The translations under genes and the position numbers were made by a program. Below are positions 52,998-60,849 of a DNA stretch of 64,000 nt, one piece after another. Each line of letters starts with the position of its first letter. Position 1 is the stretch's first letter. Location of the stretch: NCBI GenBank assembly GCA_964649825.1, contig CAZYQW010000069.1, forward strand, positions 72,757-136,756. Reading direction: 5' to 3'. The notes under the pieces were generated by a model. It did no database searches. It had not been told where the DNA came from and saw only the letters and a list, made by a program, of their open reading frames with translations. Origin of the DNA: CAZYQW01 sp964649825 (lineage in GTDB: Bacteria > Planctomycetota > B15-G4 > JADJEK01).

Positions 52998-53950
52998 CCT
53001 TTCCGTGCGCCCTCGGCGCGCACCTTCTCCTGGAAAAACGACAGCGTCCTCTTCAAGCCTTCCTCGAGCGTCACGACCGGCTCCCAGCCCAGGATCTTGC
53101 GCGCCCGCGTGATGTCCGGCTGACGGATCTTGGGATCGTCGACCGGGAGCGCCTTATAGGTGATCGAGCTCGTCGAGCCGGTCAGCTCGACGACGCGCTT
53201 GGCGAACTCCAGGATCGTGATCTCGTACGGGTTGCCGATGTTGACGGGCTGCCCGTACTCCGAACGGGACAGGCGGACGATCCCATCGATAAGGTCGGAC
53301 ACGTAGCAGAACGACCTGGTCTGCGAGCCGTCGCCGAAGACGGTGATCGGCTCGCCGAGAAGCGCCTGCTGCATGAAGGCGGGGAGGGCGCGGCCGTCGT
53401 TCAGCCGCATCCGCGGTCCATAAGTGTTGAAGATGCGGACGATCCGCGTCCGCACGCCGTGGAAGCGCTGGTACGCCATCGTCATCGCTTCCGCGAACCG
53501 CTTCGCCTCGTCGTAGACGCCGCGCGGCCCGACCGGGTTCACGTTGCCCCAGTATTCCTCGTTCTGCGGGTGGACGAGCGGATCGCCGTAGCACTCCGAC
53601 GTCGACGCCAGGAGGAACGTCGCGTTCTTCGCCTTCGCCAGCCCGAGCGCCTTGTGCGTCCCGAGCGATCCGACCTTCAGGGTCTGGATCGGATACTCGA
53701 GGTAGTCGATGGGACTCGCCGGCGACGCGAAGTGGAAGATGAAGTCGATCGGTCCGTCGACGTGGATGTATTCGGTCACGTCGTACTTGATGAACCGAAA
53801 CGCCTCGTTGGGGAACAGGTGTTCGATGTTCGCGAGGTCGCCCGTGATGAGGTTGTCCATCACGATCACCTCGTAACCGTCCGCGAGGAGACGATCGCAG
53901 AGGTGCGAACCGAGGAAACCCGCTCCGCCCGTGACCAAGGCTCGTGGCAC
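52994..53950 (-). CDS. UDP-glucuronate decarboxylase (UDP-xylose synthase)
   Basis: A protein of 318 residues. GGAGFLGSHLCDRLL, VMDNLITGDLANIEHL, FIFHFASPASPIDYLEYPI, ASTSECYGDPLVHPQ, and GPRGVYDEAKRFAE (Tyr-x3-Lys) are present. RIFNTYGPRMRLNDGR, also found here, is the characteristic UXS segment. It converts UDP-glucuronate to UDP-xylose. The presence of a UDP-GlcA-consuming enzyme implies that UDP-GlcA is made elsewhere in the cell or by the dehydrogenase at 49800. ATG 53950; 24 bases separate it from the next gene. Confidence 0.93.
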   Translation of the reverse strand: MPRALVTGGAGFLGSHLCDRLLADGYEVIVMDNLITGDLANIEHLFPNEAFRFIKYDVTEYIHVDGPIDFIFHFASPASPIDYLEYPIQTLKVGSLGTHKALGLAKAKNATFLLASTSECYGDPLVHPQNEEYWGNVNPVGPRGVYDEAKRFAEAMTMAYQRFHGVRTRIVRIFNTYGPRMRLNDGRALPAFMQQALLGEPITVFGDGSQTRSFCYVSDLIDGIVRLSRSEYGQPVNIGNPYEITILEFAKRVVELTGSTSSITYKALPVDDPKIRQPDITRARKILGWEPVVTLEEGLKRTLSFFQEKVRAEGARKG

Positions 53951-53974
53951 GACTTCGCTCCTTTCAGCGCCGCG

Positions 53975-54709
53975 TCAACGCCGCGGCCGCCAGATCTTCG
54001 CCGTTCGACCGGATTCGACCCGGATCTTCGCGCCGCCGACGTGGGCGACGCCTTCACCCTCGAGCACGAGGACGTCGCCCCGATCGACGAGCCGCACGCC
54101 GTCGTCGAGTCGGATCCGATATCCGTTCCAGAAGTCATCCGGTCCGTCGACCCGCGATGGCACCGTGATCGTCACCTCGACGACGCGGCCCGGCGTCAGC
54201 GTCAGCTTGCCCTGCGGCAGCGCCGCCGCTTCCACCGTGACCGGGCCGGGCCCGGCGTTCTTCACGATGTAGCGACGATCGAACTCGTCCCGCGTGATCC
54301 GCAGCCACGTCCCGTTGCCGCGGATCGTCGTCTCGCCGGGGAGGAGGATTCGCGTCTCGAGCCCTTTCAAGTCGATCACCGCCCGGCGGACCGAGAGGAA
54401 CCGCAGCGTCCGCTGCGATTCGTCGGTGGCCTCCACGGTCATGTGGGCCGCGCCGAACAGACGGACCTCGGATTGATCGTCGAGGAAGAACACCTCGCCG
54501 ATCCCGGCCGGACCTTGTCGCACGCCGTCGCCGACGCGAACGAGCCGCGACTTGTCCCAGTGGAACAGCGTCGACTCGGCTCGCGCTTCGCCGTCGAGGT
54601 AGGCGACGGGATCGCCGAGTCGCGTCAGACGCGCCACCGGTTGGCCCAGGCCTCCTTGCGGGCCAGCGGCCATGAGGACGACGCCGAGTGCGTGCAGCAC
54701 GCCGATCAT
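53975..54709 (-). CDS. Secreted protein of unknown function, FecR-like
   Basis: A protein of 244 residues with an N-terminal signal-like segment (IGVLHALGVVLMAAG). The remaining sequence is beta-rich and unbroken by helices. GEVFFLDDQSEVRLFGAAHM, SVRRAVIDLKGLETRILLP and TTIRGNGTWLRITRDEFDRR resemble the FecR/iron dicitrate-regulator style beta sandwich. No catalytic motif and no transmembrane helix beyond the N-terminus are visible. It lies directly before the sugar-nucleotide genes, in the same direction. I do not assign a function. Confidence 0.6.
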   Translation of the reverse strand: MIGVLHALGVVLMAAGPQGGLGQPVARLTRLGDPVAYLDGEARAESTLFHWDKSRLVRVGDGVRQGPAGIGEVFFLDDQSEVRLFGAAHMTVEATDESQRTLRFLSVRRAVIDLKGLETRILLPGETTIRGNGTWLRITRDEFDRRYIVKNAGPGPVTVEAAALPQGKLTLTPGRVVEVTITVPSRVDGPDDFWNGYRIRLDDGVRLVDRGDVLVLEGEGVAHVGGAKIRVESGRTAKIWRPRR

Positions 54710-54753
54710 GGAACGGGAATCTCCGAAAGCCCTAGGTCCATCTCCGAGACGGG

Positions 54754-54777
54754 AAAAGGGGGCTCGACGAGCCCCCT
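54754..54777 (-). terminator. Rho-independent terminator
   Basis: AGGGGGCTCG (54757-54766) and CGAGCCCCCT (54768-54777) form a near-uninterrupted GC-rich stem. On the minus strand the stem is followed by TTTT (54757-54754). It stands downstream of the ArsM-like gene (54931-56106) and should stop its leftward transcript before the FecR-like gene. Confidence 0.8.
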
Positions 54778-54930
54778 AGTATCGTCCGCAAAGGGTCGAA
54801 TGCTGCAAGACTAAGGTTCGTTTCCGGCGACCTCCATGCAAAGATTAGGTGCAACCGGGCCGCCGCGGCGCCGGCGTCGCGCCGACCGCGGTAACGTCCT
54901 TCCTTGCAGGCGGGTAGGACATCGACCGCA

Positions 54931-56106
54931 TCAACAGCATTCTCCGGGACGACACGGATTCGCATCCGCGGCGCGGGACTCACGGTAGTCTTCGCCCTTG
55001 GTCTCGCGCGGATGGCGGTTCCGCCCCCCGGGGGCGCAGGAGAACGGTCCCGCTTCGGCGAGGGGCACTTCGGCGTGCGGGGGCACCGCGATGATCTGGG
55101 TCGCGTACGGCTGCGACGTGAGGATCCGGAACGTCTTGTCGCAGACCGCCACGCGCTCGCCGCGCGTCAGCCGGTGGCCGTCGTCGTCCAGCACTTCGCG
55201 CCACGGCCCGCGATAGATCACGGCCTGCCGACGCTCGAGGCATGGCCCCTCCTTGCCCTTGCGAGCGGTCACCGTGACGGAGCGGAACTCGTAGCCGTCG
55301 ACGACTCGCCACGGAGACTCGGAACGCTGCGCGATCTCGACGCCGTAGAAGCCGACCCGCTCGAACGCACGAAGGAACTCCGGCTCGACCAGCGCGCCCG
55401 AGAGGCATCCGCTCCAGAGCACCGGGTCGTTCTTCATCGCGGGCGCGAGCTCCTCGTCGACGACGATGTCGCTGATGGCGATCCGACCGCCGCGCTTCAG
55501 CACGCGGAAGATCTCGGTGAAGAGCGCGTGCTTGTCGGAGTCGCGCACCAGGTTCAAGACGCAGTTCGACACCACGAGGTCGACGCTGTCGTCCGGGATG
55601 AGCGGTGCGTCGCGGCGCATCCGCCGCATCTCCTCCTCGAGCCGCGCCAGCTCCGCGATCGTCCCCACCGGCTGCTTCGTCAGGAACGCCTCGACGCGGT
55701 CGACGTCGAGCGCGAGGTCCTGAATGCGCGCCTTCTTGAACTCCACGACCTGATAGCCGAGCTTCTCGGCCACGCCGTCGACGTGGCGCCGCGCGACGGC
55801 GAGCATGTCGTCGTTCATGTCGACGCCGATCACGCGACCGTGCGGGCCGACCTTCTTCGCCGCCACGAAACAGACACGTCCCGCGCCGCTGCCGAGATCG
55901 AGGACGACGTCGCCCTCACGCACGTGCGAAGTGGGATCGCCGCAGCCGTAGTCCTTCTCGATCACCTCGCGCGGGAGGAACTCGAACGCGGCGGGATCGG
56001 CGGGAACGGGGCAGCAAAGGGCCTCCTCCCGCGCCTTCGCGCCCTCGGAGTATCGCGCGCGCACCGCGGACTCGACGTCGAGGGACTGATCTTCGGTCGG
56101 CACCAT
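54931..56106 (-). CDS. ArsM-like methyltransferase with C-terminal extension
   Basis: A protein of 391 residues. Class I SAM motif I is DLGSGAGR (70-77), and motif II is VIGVDMNDDML. Three cysteines occupy the positions that bind arsenic in ArsM proteins: Cys55 in YGCGDP, Cys182 in SNCVLNLV and Cys234 in WSGCLSGAL. Compared with ArsM there is an insertion of about 40 residues before Cys182 (134-173) and a C-terminal domain of about 115 residues. That domain has GPWREVLDDDGHRLTRGER, VAVCDKTF and a final GECC. It may methylate arsenite or another thiol-reactive ligand. The start ATG 56106 is inferred from family length. A terminator follows downstream. Confidence 0.72.
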   Translation of the reverse strand: MVPTEDQSLDVESAVRARYSEGAKAREEALCCPVPADPAAFEFLPREVIEKDYGCGDPTSHVREGDVVLDLGSGAGRVCFVAAKKVGPHGRVIGVDMNDDMLAVARRHVDGVAEKLGYQVVEFKKARIQDLALDVDRVEAFLTKQPVGTIAELARLEEEMRRMRRDAPLIPDDSVDLVVSNCVLNLVRDSDKHALFTEIFRVLKRGGRIAISDIVVDEELAPAMKNDPVLWSGCLSGALVEPEFLRAFERVGFYGVEIAQRSESPWRVVDGYEFRSVTVTARKGKEGPCLERRQAVIYRGPWREVLDDDGHRLTRGERVAVCDKTFRILTSQPYATQIIAVPPHAEVPLAEAGPFSCAPGGRNRHPRETKGEDYRESRAADANPCRPGECC

Positions 56107-56177
56107 CGTCGGGGTTCTCCTCGCTCCTCGCCACCGAGCGGATCGCTCGGACTCGCCGCGTCGAGAGTCGGACACGC

Positions 56178-56825
56178 CTAGGAGATCTCGCCTTCGACCG
56201 GATACACCGGCCCATGGAACGACTCGCGCGTCACCACGTCCGGCGGCGCCGGCAGTCGTTTCGGCTCGGGGGCTCCGTCGACCTTCACGATCCCAGCGAG
56301 GTCGAGGTCGAAGTCGACGCGGTCCTTCGGGTCCAGGATCACGAGTTCCGCGAACCGCTTCTTCAGCACGAGCCGCAGGTGCTCGGCCGCCGTCCCCGCG
56401 TTCCGTACGTCGCGAACGAGGTACCGCACGTGGACGCGAAGGCGGTTTCTCCCGACGCGCAGCACGGAGAGCTTCGCCCGTGCGATCTCGGGCACTTGGG
56501 CCGCGGTGGCGCGGAGCGCGCGCTGGATCGCGGAGATCGCGACGCGGGAGCGACCGCCCGGAGTGTGCGACGTGATGAACGCTCGCGCCGGCGTCCGCCG
56601 CAGCGAATCGATGGAGAATTGGACCACGTTCAGGTTCAGAACCACGAGCAGCGAGACCGCGACGAGCGCGAAGACCGGTTCCCGCAGGACGATCCCGACG
56701 CCGGACGCGAGCACGTGGCTCTCGTCGCGCACGAGATCGACCACGATCGCCCCGGCCAGGCCGAGCACGATCACCCGGTTCACGAGGTTGGTGAGGAACG
56801 CGAGGAGCCGCCAGGTTGCTTCCAT
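56178..56825 (-). CDS. AmaP-like membrane protein with Asp23-like domain
   Basis: A protein of 215 residues. Two hydrophobic helices at about 17-33 and 48-66 anchor it. Then comes a domain with SRVAISAIQRALRATAAQV, KLSVLRVGRNRLRVHVRYLV and a helix to LVLKKRFAELVILD. This matches the layout of the alkaline shock membrane anchor AmaP and the Asp23/Gls24 fold, best known from Gram-positive bacteria. The Pro-rich tail ends in VYPVEGEIS. It is between the ArsM-like gene (71 bases) and accC (67 bases), same direction. The function in this lineage is unknown. Confidence 0.6.
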   Translation of the reverse strand: MEATWRLLAFLTNLVNRVIVLGLAGAIVVDLVRDESHVLASGVGIVLREPVFALVAVSLLVVLNLNVVQFSIDSLRRTPARAFITSHTPGGRSRVAISAIQRALRATAAQVPEIARAKLSVLRVGRNRLRVHVRYLVRDVRNAGTAAEHLRLVLKKRFAELVILDPKDRVDFDLDLAGIVKVDGAPEPKRLPAPPDVVTRESFHGPVYPVEGEIS

Positions 56826-56892
56826 GATGCAACGAGCGTAAACGCGGTTCTTCCCGGCCGGATGCGAAATTCGGCCCGGCGCTCGATCCGGA

Positions 56893-58260
56893 TCAGCCGA
56901 GCAAGCTCTCGAGGAACGACGTATCGACGGCGCCGTCCTCGAACCGAGGATGGCGTAGGATCCGCCGCGCGAGCGGGATGGTCGTCTTGATGCCTTCGAT
57001 CACGAACTCGTCGAGCGCGCGCCGGGTCGTCTCGAGCGCCTCTTTTCGGGTTCGACCGTGGACGATCAGCTTCCCGATCAGCGAGTCGTAGTACGACGGC
57101 ACCTGGTAGCCGGCATAGGCGTGCGAGTCGAGCCGCACGTTCGGGCCGCCCGGCGCGTAGAACGCGCGGATCGTGCCCGGGCTCGGTCGAAAGTCGTCGT
57201 CGGGGTCCTCGGCGTTGATGCGGCACTCGATCGCGTGGCCGGTGATACGGATGTCTTCCTGCTTCACCGACAGCGGTTCACCCGCCGCGATGCGGATCTG
57301 CTCCTTGACGATGTCGATGCCGGTCACGAGCTCGGTGACCGGGTGCTCGACCTGCACGCGGGCGTTGACTTCCATGAAGTAGTAGTTCCCGTCGCGGTCG
57401 AGGAGGAACTCGACCGTCCCGGCGTTCTTGTACGAAGCCGCGGCCACGATGCGTTTCGCGGCCTCGCCCATCTCCCGCCGCAGCGACTCGTCCAGGGCGG
57501 GTGACGGGGCTTCCTCGACGACCTTCTGGTGGCGGCGCTGCAGCGAGCAGTCACGTTCTCCGAGGTGGACGATGTTGCCCTGGCCGTCGGCGAGGATCTG
57601 CACCTCCACGTGGCGCGGCCGCTCGATCAGCTTCTCGAGGTAGACCGACGAGTCGCCGAACGCTGCATCGGCCTCCGCGCGGGCCGAGAGGAAGCCGTTC
57701 ACGAGCGACACGTCGTTGTGCGCGACGCGCATGCCCTTCCCACCGCCCCCGGCCGACGCCTTCACGAGCACCGGATACTTGATGCGGTGGGCTTCCTTCA
57801 GCGCCTCGGCCTCGGTCGCGACGAGCGACTCGGACCCGGGGATGACCGGAACGCCGGCCGCTCGTGCCGTCGCCTTCGCCTTCGACTTGTTGCCGAGCAG
57901 GTCGATCGTCTCCGGCGACGGGCCGATGAAGGCGATCCCGCAGGATTCGCAGACTTCGGCGAAGTGCGAGTTCTCGGAGAGGAAGCCGTACCCGGGATGG
58001 ATCGCCTCGACGTCGCCGATCTCGGCCGCGCTGATGATGCGTGGGATATCGAGGTACGAGGCGTTGGATCGTCCCGGCCCGATGCAGATCGTCTCGTCCG
58101 CGAACCGAAGGTAGATGGCGTTCGCGTCAGCCTCCGAGTAGACCGCGACCGTCTCGACCCCCAGCTCGCGGCACGCGCGGATGATGCGGAGGGCGATCTC
58201 GCCTCGGTTCGCGATCAGTATCCGTTTGAACAACCTCGGCCCCGCGGCGCGCGTTGCCAT
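56893..58260 (-). CDS. accC: Biotin carboxylase subunit of acetyl-CoA carboxylase
   Basis: A protein of 455 residues. ILIANRGEIALRIIRACREL begins the fold. ADETICIGPGRSNASYLDIP, EAIHPGYGFLSENSHFAEVC, KASAGGGGKGMRVAH (ATP-grasp Gly loop), MEVNARVQVEHPVTELVTGI (with catalytic Glu and Arg) and GHAIECRINAEDP complete it. It carboxylates the biotin of AccB. ATG 58260 is used; nine residues precede the family's usual start. The ATG shares one base with the accB stop (TGATG). Third gene of efp-accB-accC. Confidence 0.96.
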   Translation of the reverse strand: MATRAAGPRLFKRILIANRGEIALRIIRACRELGVETVAVYSEADANAIYLRFADETICIGPGRSNASYLDIPRIISAAEIGDVEAIHPGYGFLSENSHFAEVCESCGIAFIGPSPETIDLLGNKSKAKATARAAGVPVIPGSESLVATEAEALKEAHRIKYPVLVKASAGGGGKGMRVAHNDVSLVNGFLSARAEADAAFGDSSVYLEKLIERPRHVEVQILADGQGNIVHLGERDCSLQRRHQKVVEEAPSPALDESLRREMGEAAKRIVAAASYKNAGTVEFLLDRDGNYYFMEVNARVQVEHPVTELVTGIDIVKEQIRIAAGEPLSVKQEDIRITGHAIECRINAEDPDDDFRPSPGTIRAFYAPGGPNVRLDSHAYAGYQVPSYYDSLIGKLIVHGRTRKEALETTRRALDEFVIEGIKTTIPLARRILRHPRFEDGAVDTSFLESLLG

Positions 58261-58829
58261 CAGGCCTTGCGGATCAGGAACAGCGGTTGGCCGAACTCGA
58301 CCGCTTCGCCGTTCTCGACGAGGATGTCGACGACCTCGCCCTTCGACTCGGACTTGATCTCGTTCATGACCTTCATCGCCTCGATGATGCAGAGCACCGA
58401 GTCGCGTTCGACTTTGTCGCCGGTGTTCACGTAGGGCGGAGACTCCGGGCTGGCCGCACGATAGAACGTCCCCACCATCGGCGAGGTGAACTCGATCGTC
58501 CGGTCGTCCTTCGCCGAGCCCGCCGGAGACGCAGCGCCACCGGCCGAGAGCCCGTCCGCCGCCGGTCCGGCCGCGTTCGGCGCCGCCAGGTAGCCCATCG
58601 GCACCGCCTCGCTCGATCGCCGGCTGAGCCGGACCATCCGATCGGGTCCGCTCACGACCTCGATCTCGACGAGGTCGTTCTCCGACATGAGCGCGCTCAG
58701 CCGCTCGATCATGTCGAGATCGACTCCGTCCGTCTTCGACGTCGTGGAGCTCTTGATCGCCGCGGCACGACGCGCGGACGGCTTCTTCGTCGCCGCCTTG
58801 GCGGCTTTCGCGACTTTCTTCTTCTTCAC
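58260..58829 (-). CDS. accB: Biotin carboxyl carrier protein of acetyl-CoA carboxylase
   Basis: A protein of 189 residues. A biotinyl domain fills the last 75 residues, with IEAMKVMNEI and Lys153 as the biotin site, GTFYRAASPESPPYVNTGD upstream of it and the protruding thumb region. The N-terminus is unusual: a Lys/Ala-rich leader (about 1-28, with a KKKK start) precedes an ordinary AccB alpha-helical part (LDMIERLSALMSENDLVEIE). Start GTG 58829 overlaps the efp stop (GTGA). Confidence 0.94.
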   Translation of the reverse strand: MKKKKVAKAAKAATKKPSARRAAAIKSSTTSKTDGVDLDMIERLSALMSENDLVEIEVVSGPDRMVRLSRRSSEAVPMGYLAAPNAAGPAADGLSAGGAASPAGSAKDDRTIEFTSPMVGTFYRAASPESPPYVNTGDKVERDSVLCIIEAMKVMNEIKSESKGEVVDILVENGEAVEFGQPLFLIRKA

Positions 58830-59389
58830 ACCCGCTCCACGTATTCGTACGTCCGGGTATCGATGCGAATCCGGTTGCCTTGCTCGACGAAGACCGGGAC
58901 GTTCACCGTGGCGCCCGTCTCGACCTTCGCCGGCTTCGGACCCGTCGTCGCCGTCGATCCCTTCAGGTACGGCTCGGTCTCGACGACTTCGAGCTCGACG
59001 AAGTCGGGCAACACGATCGAGATGATCTCCTCACCCACCTTCTTGAACAGACACTTCGTGTTCTCCTTCAGGAGCGGCAGGAGCGGCTCCACCCACGCTC
59101 TCTCGACCGGGATCTGATCGAAGGTGTCCGGGTCCATGAACATGAAGTGATCGCCATCCCGATAGAGGTACTCGAGATCGTTCTTCTCGACCGTCACCTG
59201 CTCGACCGTCGCCTTGGAGTCGAAGGTGTGCTCGAGCACCTTGCCGGACCGGATGTTCTTCATTCGCGTCCGCACGAACGCCGACCCCTTCCCAGGCTTC
59301 ACGAACTGGAACTCGACGATGTCGTACATGTTCCCTTCGTGCTCGATGGTGATGCCATTCTTGAACGCATTGGTGGAGATGCGAACCAC
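58826..59389 (-). CDS. efp: Elongation factor P
   Basis: A protein of 187 residues. Three beta domains are visible: VRISTNAFKNGITIEHEGNM, KPGKGSAFVRTRMKNI, then EKNDLEYLYRDGDHFMFMD and the end VPVFVEQGNRIRIDTRTYEY. The loop residue that is modified in many bacteria is Lys in PGKGSAF, so the lysine-type (EpmA-like) is expected rather than the arginine type. Start GTG 59389 has a perfect AAGGAGG five bases upstream; upstream codons to 59473 are not family-like. It relieves stalling at proline stretches. First gene of efp-accB-accC. Confidence 0.97.
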   Translation of the reverse strand: MVRISTNAFKNGITIEHEGNMYDIVEFQFVKPGKGSAFVRTRMKNIRSGKVLEHTFDSKATVEQVTVEKNDLEYLYRDGDHFMFMDPDTFDQIPVERAWVEPLLPLLKENTKCLFKKVGEEIISIVLPDFVELEVVETEPYLKGSTATTGPKPAKVETGATVNVPVFVEQGNRIRIDTRTYEYVERV

Positions 59390-59394
59390 GAAAT

Positions 59395-59401
59395 CCTCCT
59401 T
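59395..59401 (-). promoter_or_regulatory. Ribosome binding site that fixes the efp start
   Basis: AAGGAGG, five bases before GTG 59389 on the minus strand. It supports GTG as the start, in place of a longer frame that begins near 59473. Confidence 0.85.
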
Positions 59402-59587
59402 GGGGGATTCGACAGGGTGGATTCGACAGGTCCACCCCGTCGCACAACCGTGCCGCGCCGCTCGGATCACCAAGAAAAGTGCGGCATTCTCGGGCCGCCG
59501 ATGAGGCGTGTCAAGCGTGGGTTCCGCGTGCTCCGCGGCGGGAGGGTGGTGGCGTCCACTCGCTGGAGCCGACGGCGTTTCGCCGCA

Positions 59588-60109
59588 TCACGGCGCGGGT
59601 CGTTCGGCAGACCCGAGGTGGTCCTGACAGTCACGCACCGCGCCGGCCAGGATCTCGAGGCCGTGTCGCAGGGCCGGCAGCACCGCGCGCAGGCATTCCT
59701 CCGCGCCCTTCGGACTGCCGGGAAGGTTGACGATCCAGGTGGCGCCCCGGATTCCGGCGAGCGCGCGCGAAAGGTCGGCGGTCGGAACCTTCTCGCGCGA
59801 CGCGGCTCGCATGGCCTCGCCCAGCCCCGGCACCTCTCGGTCGATCACGTCGCGCGTCGCGTCGGGCGTGACGTCCCGCGGCGCGACGCCCGTCCCACCG
59901 GAGGTGAGGACGAGCGGCGCGCGACGGCACGCGGCGATCAGCGCCGCCGCGATCCGCTCGCGTTCATCGGGCACGATCGTCGGCGGAAGCGACGGTTCCA
60001 TCCCGGCCTCGATGAGCACGGCCGCGAGGCGCGGCGCCGTGCGATCCTCGCGCACTCCGCTCGCACCGCGATCGCTCACGATAACGATCTCCGCCTTCGG
60101 CCGGGTCAC
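59588..60109 (-). CDS. Molybdopterin adenylyltransferase-like protein (MoaB/MogA family)
   Basis: A protein of 173 residues. EIVIVSDRGASGVREDRTA opens the MoCF-binding fold. VLTSGGTGVAPRDVTPDAT holds the pterin-binding Gly-rich loop, and IVNLPGSPKGAEECLRAVLP is the second signature. The family activates molybdopterin for metal insertion or is a paralogue of unknown activity; MogA and MoaB cannot be separated by eye. Start GTG 60109 overlaps the moaC stop (GTGA) and has AGGAGG only three bases upstream. Confidence 0.9.
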   Translation of the reverse strand: MTRPKAEIVIVSDRGASGVREDRTAPRLAAVLIEAGMEPSLPPTIVPDERERIAAALIAACRRAPLVLTSGGTGVAPRDVTPDATRDVIDREVPGLGEAMRAASREKVPTADLSRALAGIRGATWIVNLPGSPKGAEECLRAVLPALRHGLEILAGAVRDCQDHLGSAERPAP

Positions 60110-60618
60110 GGGTCCTCCTGACTTGCCTTGCCGCGGGGGCGCGTCGCCCGTTGGTAGCGTCCCGACGCGCCACCCTCCTTCTCCAGAAGCTCGATCGACG
60201 AGATCGAGATCCCGCGCTCGACCGCCTTCAGCATGTCGTAGATCGTCAACGCCGCGGTCGACACCGCGACGAGCGCCTCCATCTCGACGCCGGTCCGGTC
60301 GGCGGCGCTCGCCTCGGCGGTGATCTCGATCCGGTCACGGCCGCGCGGCGTGAAGTCCAGACGGATCGCCGCGAGCGGGATCGGATGGCACAGGGGGATC
60401 AGCTCGGACGTCCGCTTGGCGGCCTGGATCCCCGCGATCCGCGCGACCTCGAACACCGCCCCCTTCTCCACTTCGCCGTCGAGGACCCGGCGCAGCGTGG
60501 CCGGCTTGAGATGGACGAAGCCGTGGGCTACTGCTCTGCGATGCGTCACGGACTTCCCGGACACGTCGACCATGCGCGCCGCGCCCCTCTCATCGAGGTG
60601 CGTCAACCGGTTCGCCAT
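60106..60618 (-). CDS. moaC: Cyclic pyranopterin monophosphate synthase
   Basis: A protein of 170 residues. RMVDVSGKSVTHRRAVAHGF, AKRTSELIPLCHPIPLAAIR and GVEMEALVAVSTAALTIYDM are the three conserved MoaC blocks, with the catalytic His/Lys region. It forms cyclic pyranopterin monophosphate in molybdenum cofactor synthesis with MoaA, which is not seen here. ATG 60618. The tail after SSIELLEKEGG is longer than usual and basic. Divergent from the S41 protease across 231 bases. Confidence 0.95.
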   Translation of the reverse strand: MANRLTHLDERGAARMVDVSGKSVTHRRAVAHGFVHLKPATLRRVLDGEVEKGAVFEVARIAGIQAAKRTSELIPLCHPIPLAAIRLDFTPRGRDRIEITAEASAADRTGVEMEALVAVSTAALTIYDMLKAVERGISISSIELLEKEGGASGRYQRATRPRGKASQEDP

Positions 60619-60849
60619 GGGACCGCGCCGGGTTGGTTTTCGTTGACTCACGGCGGGATCGTACCGGCGCGCGCCGCCACGACGATCCCATTTTGGCCAG
60701 CGGGCCGCGGGTCGCCCTCGTATCATCGCGTGATCCGAAACCGCGATCCTCAAGGCGTCCGCGACAACCGTCGATGCAATGAAGCGAGTCCAAATTGGTT
60801 GCGACGGTCTTCCGCGCCGGAAGAACGGTCGCCAGGAGATGACTCCACC

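Noticed and set aside
51440..54814. An open frame of about 1120 codons on the plus strand across glmS, the decarboxylase and the FecR-like gene
   Set aside because: It is antisense to three genes with clear motifs, is rich in Arg, Asp and His, and has no domain that I recognise.
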